Origin: a bacterium
GTDB lineage: Bacteria; Sumerlaeota; Sumerlaeia; MVZB01
Direction: 5' to 3'
Assembly: GCA_023480605.1 (NCBI GenBank)
Contig: JAMCWS010000228.1
Location: 1-8,558 of the forward strand
DNA length: 8,558 bases
Below, one piece after another: positions 6,214 to 8,558 of the stretch. The notes under the pieces are model-generated. The model searched no databases. It saw nothing but the letters and a program-made list of their open reading frames with translations, and was not told where the DNA came from. Made by a program: the position numbers and the translations under genes. Within the stretch, counting starts at the first letter, position 1, and the number at the start of each line of letters is the position of its first letter.

Positions 6214-7785
6214 TCATTTGAAATAGACGGTCCAAAACAGAAGCATGCCGATCGAGGCGGCGATCATCAGGATCATCATCCGGATGACGCGCGACGTCGG
6301 CCGGGTCATGCGGCCTTCGGCGATTCGCTCGGGCGACGGTTCCGGGACGGCGTAAGGCAGGCTGCCCACGTAAGTGACCACCCACGTCACGACGAACGTC
6401 GTCAGCGTCCGGAAATAGAGCGAGTTCTCGCCGATATTTTTCAGGTGTCCCGTCAGGTCCAGCACGATCAGCACGACGGCCAGAATGCCGCCCACCGACA
6501 GGCCCAGGAGCGCCCCCTGGCGATTGACCCGCCGCGACAACGCGCCCAGCATCGTGATGGCGCCGAACGGGGGCATGATGGTCGCCAGGATCGAGATGGC
6601 GAACAGGAACATGCCTTTTTCATTGGTCGAGGTCAGCAGCGCCGTGCCGATGGCCGCCAGCGTGAAGATGACGCCGGCCGTTTTCGACGCTCTGAGGTAA
6701 TGGTCATCGGTGCGGTTGCGAACCAACAGGGGCTTGTAGACCGCCGAGGTGAACATCGTGCAGAAGGAGTTGATCTGAGCGTTGGCGCTCGAAAAGAAAC
6801 CCGACATCAGCCCCACGACCGTAATGCCGAGCAGGCCGTGCGGAATATACTTGTGCACCAGGCTGATCATCGCAAAGTCGGGGTTCTCGAGTTTGGGGAA
6901 CATGTGGACGGCCGCCAGGGCGGGCAAGGTGATCACCAGCGGCACCAGGACCACGAACCAGAAGGTCGCCCCCAGGTAGCTGATCGTGGCGTCCTCCTCG
7001 CTGCGCGTGGCCAGCGGCCGCTGCACCACCTGCGCCTCGCACGACCAGTAACTCATCGACATCAGAAAGATGCCGCCGAGCATGACGGGCAGCGCGCCGA
7101 AGGGGGTATGAAAGGTCCAGAATTGTCCCTTGTCGGGGGGCAGCATCGCGGCGATTTTGGCCGGCCCGCCGATGTCGGTCCAGACCGACACCGCCAGGAT
7201 CACGAACGGGAAAAACATCATCGCCAGTTGAACGACGTCGGCGATGACCACGGCGCCGAAGCCGCCCATCAGCGTGAATACCACCGAGGTCAGCGACAAA
7301 ACGATAATCGACAGATACAGATTCCAGCCGCACAGCGAGTGGAGGACCAGCGCCCCGCCGTACAGGTAAAGGCCGAGGTTGAACAGCATCCAGATCACCG
7401 ACCAGATAACGCTATAGGCGACCGCCACGGCCGGGGTATAGCGCCGCCCCAGCCAGTCGCCCAGCGTCATGGCATTCATCCGCCGCAGCCGGGGCATCAG
7501 GAAAAGCGAGGTGATGAGCAGCGCCAGGCCGGAATAGAGTCCGCCGTGGGCGACCACCACCCCCATTCCGTAAGCGAATCCCGCCCCCCCGATGAAATCG
7601 TTGACGTTCAGGTTGGTGGCGACGGTGGAGAACGAGGCGATAATGCCGGGCACGCGGCGGTTGGCCAGGAACGAGCCTTCCAGGGTCGAGGCCACCCGGC
7701 GCATGCGCACCCCCCAGTAGATCATGCCGGCCACCAGCGTGGCCAGCATCAGCCATTCGGTCCAGACGGGCGAGAATCCTTCCAT
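6214..7785 (-). CDS. Sodium:solute symporter, SSS family
   Basis: Cation-coupled transporter (SSS/SSF family, 523 residues, a usual length) in the cytoplasmic membrane; the substrate cannot be told from sequence. About 13 hydrophobic helices are visible, the first near 11-28 and the last near 502-521. Family features in order are EGSFLANRRVPGIIASFS (36-53) with ATNLN (56-60) in the broken first core helix, TLGDWLGRRY (107-116), the GGFGAVVIADVVQ segment (174-186), YWSCEAQVVQRPLATRSEEDA (246-266), and SGFFSSANAQINSF (328-341). S332 and S333 there align with the Na2-site serines of vSGLT (Ser364/365), so sodium coupling is likely. AAGGCGG 8 bases upstream fixes the start. The upstream gap to polX is 214 bases and holds a promoter candidate and two hairpins. 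The downstream two-TM gene starts 16 bases after the stop. Confidence 0.95.
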   Translation of the reverse strand: MEGFSPVWTEWLMLATLVAGMIYWGVRMRRVASTLEGSFLANRRVPGIIASFSTVATNLNVNDFIGGAGFAYGMGVVVAHGGLYSGLALLITSLFLMPRLRRMNAMTLGDWLGRRYTPAVAVAYSVIWSVIWMLFNLGLYLYGGALVLHSLCGWNLYLSIIVLSLTSVVFTLMGGFGAVVIADVVQLAMMFFPFVILAVSVWTDIGGPAKIAAMLPPDKGQFWTFHTPFGALPVMLGGIFLMSMSYWSCEAQVVQRPLATRSEEDATISYLGATFWFVVLVPLVITLPALAAVHMFPKLENPDFAMISLVHKYIPHGLLGITVVGLMSGFFSSANAQINSFCTMFTSAVYKPLLVRNRTDDHYLRASKTAGVIFTLAAIGTALLTSTNEKGMFLFAISILATIMPPFGAITMLGALSRRVNRQGALLGLSVGGILAVVLIVLDLTGHLKNIGENSLYFRTLTTFVVTWVVTYVGSLPYAVPEPSPERIAEGRMTRPTSRVIRMMILMIAASIGMLLFWTVYFK

Positions 7786-7793
7786 AAGTTGAT

Positions 7794-7800
7794 CCGCCTT
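7794..7800 (-). promoter_or_regulatory. Ribosome binding site of the symporter
   Basis: AAGGCGG (6 of 7 to AAGGAGG) lies 8 bases before the ATG at 7785 and supports that start. Confidence 0.6.
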
Positions 7801-7809
7801 TCATTGCGC

Positions 7810-7827
7810 CGCCGGCCCGCGCCGGCG
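7810..7827 (-). other. GC-rich hairpin just upstream of the symporter ribosome site
   Basis: CGCCGGC (7810-7816) and GCCGGCG (7821-7827) form a 7-bp all-GC stem with a 4-base loop. It ends 10 bases upstream of the AAGGCGG ribosome site in transcription order, so it could affect ribosome access. No T run follows it, which argues against a terminator. Confidence 0.4.
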
Positions 7828-7848
7828 TCGGGTCATGTATATGAAACC

Positions 7849-7894
7849 GGCCGCGACAAAACGCTGTCCGGCGCGGTGCGCCGGTTTCGCGGCC
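7849..7894 (-). other. Nested inverted repeat in the polX-symporter gap
   Basis: Two perfect stems lie one inside the other. The outer stem pairs GGCCGCGA (7849-7856) with TCGCGGCC (7887-7894). The inner stem pairs CCGGCGC (7868-7874) with GCGCCGG (7878-7884) around a 3-base loop. The internal loop is strongly asymmetric (11 bases against 2). On the minus strand the inner hairpin is followed after five bases by TTTT, so partial terminator function for polX is possible. It would also lie in the leader of the symporter message if the promoter at 7924-7952 is real. Confidence 0.5.
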
Positions 7895-7923
7895 AAACGA
7901 CACGAGTCATGCATTCGGCTGGC

Positions 7924-7952
7924 ATTCTCTCCGGATGCGGCCGTGGAGTCAA
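7924..7952 (-). promoter_or_regulatory. Weak sigma70-type promoter candidate for the symporter
   Basis: Minus-strand TTGACT (7952-7947, 5 of 6 to the -35 consensus) and GAGAAT (7929-7924, 4 of 6 to the -10) are separated by 17 bases. The predicted leader of about 130 bases would include both hairpins. The match is moderate and could be chance. Confidence 0.35.
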
Positions 7953-7999
7953 AACTTTTAGAATGGAAAACGAAGGCCCGGGCGCCGTGTCCGGATCGG

Positions 8000-8558
8000 T
8001 CATTTCGACGGCGGGCGACGGACGCCGCGGCGCTCACGCAGCCAGGCCGCGAACCGCTCGGCCGTCAGCGTGTTGACGACGTCACCCGCTTCGAGCCAGC
8101 CCTTGCGTGCGATGCCCACGCCGAAACGGATATATTCCAGGTCTTGCGCCGCGTGGGCGTCGGGATTGACGGCGAACCGGCAGCCGGCGGCGCGCGCCCG
8201 CCGGATCTCGCGCCAATCCAGGTCCAGCCGCCAGGGGTGGGCGTTGATTTCGATGGCGACGCCCGTGCGCGCGGCTGTCGCGATGATCCGGTCTATGTCG
8301 AGCGCGTAAGGTTCGCGCCGCAGCAGCAGGCGGCCGGTGGGATGACCGAGGATGGCGGCCGCCGGATGCTCCATCGCCCGGCAGATCCGGTCGGTCATGG
8401 CGTCGCGGTCCATCGTGAAGCGGCTGTGAACCGAGACGACCACCAGGTCCAGGCGCGCCAGCAGGTCGTCGTCGTAGTCGAGTTCGCCGCCGGCCAGGAT
8501 GTCGGACTCGATGCCCTTGAAAATCCGAAAACCCTTGTGTCGCTCGTTTTCCCGGTCA
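8000..8558 (-). CDS. polX: DNA polymerase X family protein, C-terminal PHP domain; 5' part outside window
   Basis: The last 185 residues of a bacterial PolX, a small repair polymerase fused to a PHP (polymerase and histidinol phosphatase) domain. In bacterial PolX this domain gives metal-dependent 3'-5' exonuclease and related end-processing activity for base-excision or gap repair in the cytoplasm. Numbering from the first whole codon at 8557: KGIESDIL carries metal ligand E17; SVHSRF carries H44; GHPTGR carries H72; EINAHPWRLDLDW (103-115) and NPDAH (131-135, with D133 and H135) complete the site. The ending GVGIARKGWL...VVNTL is typical of the PolX C-terminus. Whole PolX proteins are about 570-580 residues, so the polymerase domain and about two thirds of the gene lie beyond the right edge. 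The gene ends with TGA at 8000. A free-standing PHP phosphatase is possible but less likely given these motifs. Confidence 0.92.
   Translation of the reverse strand, partial: DRENERHKGFRIFKGIESDILAGGELDYDDDLLARLDLVVVSVHSRFTMDRDAMTDRICRAMEHPAAAILGHPTGRLLLRREPYALDIDRIIATAARTGVAIEINAHPWRLDLDWREIRRARAAGCRFAVNPDAHAAQDLEYIRFGVGIARKGWLEAGDVVNTLTAERFAAWLRERRGVRRPPSK

Noticed and set aside
7801..8037. 78-codon minus-strand open frame in the polX-symporter gap
   Set aside because: Overlaps the polX 3' end in another frame, has no ribosome site, and its Arg/Ala-rich product looks like GC-rich chance coding.
6109..8076. 655-codon open frame on the plus strand opposite the symporter
   Set aside because: It is exactly antisense to a well-supported membrane protein and its product is an unnatural His/Asp/Arg/Gln-rich string, as expected when hydrophobic codons are read backwards in GC-rich DNA. 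No ribosome site or family match.
1..8558. Defence island, prophage, insertion sequence or integron
   Set aside because: No transposase, integrase, nuclease-helicase, toxin-antitoxin or terminal repeat is visible; the genes are housekeeping repair, transport and secretion types.

Overview
The window is a GC-rich bacterial chromosomal segment in which all five recognisable genes lie on the minus strand, so they read from the right edge to the left. In transcription order they are: (1) the C-terminal third of an X-family DNA polymerase (PolX, PHP domain), cut by the right edge; (2) a complete sodium:solute symporter (SSS family); (3) an 81-residue protein with two membrane segments, starting 16 bases after the symporter stop; (4) a lipoprotein of unknown family; (5) a very large secreted M4 (thermolysin-type) metalloprotease that is still open after 1430 codons at the left edge.

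The protease fills the left half of the window. It has a signal peptide, an FTP/PepSY-like propeptide, a complete M4 catalytic domain with all zinc ligands, a PD40/TolB-like propeller region, a Calx-beta domain, a (Thr-Pro)n linker of 35 residues, one dockerin-like calcium loop, a second Pro-Thr linker of 13 residues, and at least 284 residues of an unrecognised, apparently beta-rich C-terminal module. It has its own promoter candidate (TTGCCT-17-CATAAT) in a 433-base gene-free spacer.

The symporter and the two-TM protein are almost certainly one transcript, and the lipoprotein may be a distal member after a 137-base gap. A promoter candidate and two GC-rich hairpins lie in the 214 bases between polX and the symporter. 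I see no tRNA, rRNA, CRISPR array, insertion sequence or phage gene.

The lipoprotein signal suggests a diderm or at least a lipoprotein-sorting bacterium. Long Pro-Thr linkers joined to dockerin-like loops and Calx-beta domains in giant secreted enzymes are, from memory, common in uncultured lineages such as Sumerlaeota, Hydrogenedentota and some PVC-related groups. That placement is inference only. The overall theme is secretion or breakdown of external protein plus solute uptake, but nothing in the sequence directly ties the protease to the symporter. I found no clear defence or mobile system. The most unusual material is the modular protease tail, the symporter's small partner and structured leader, and the orphan lipoprotein.
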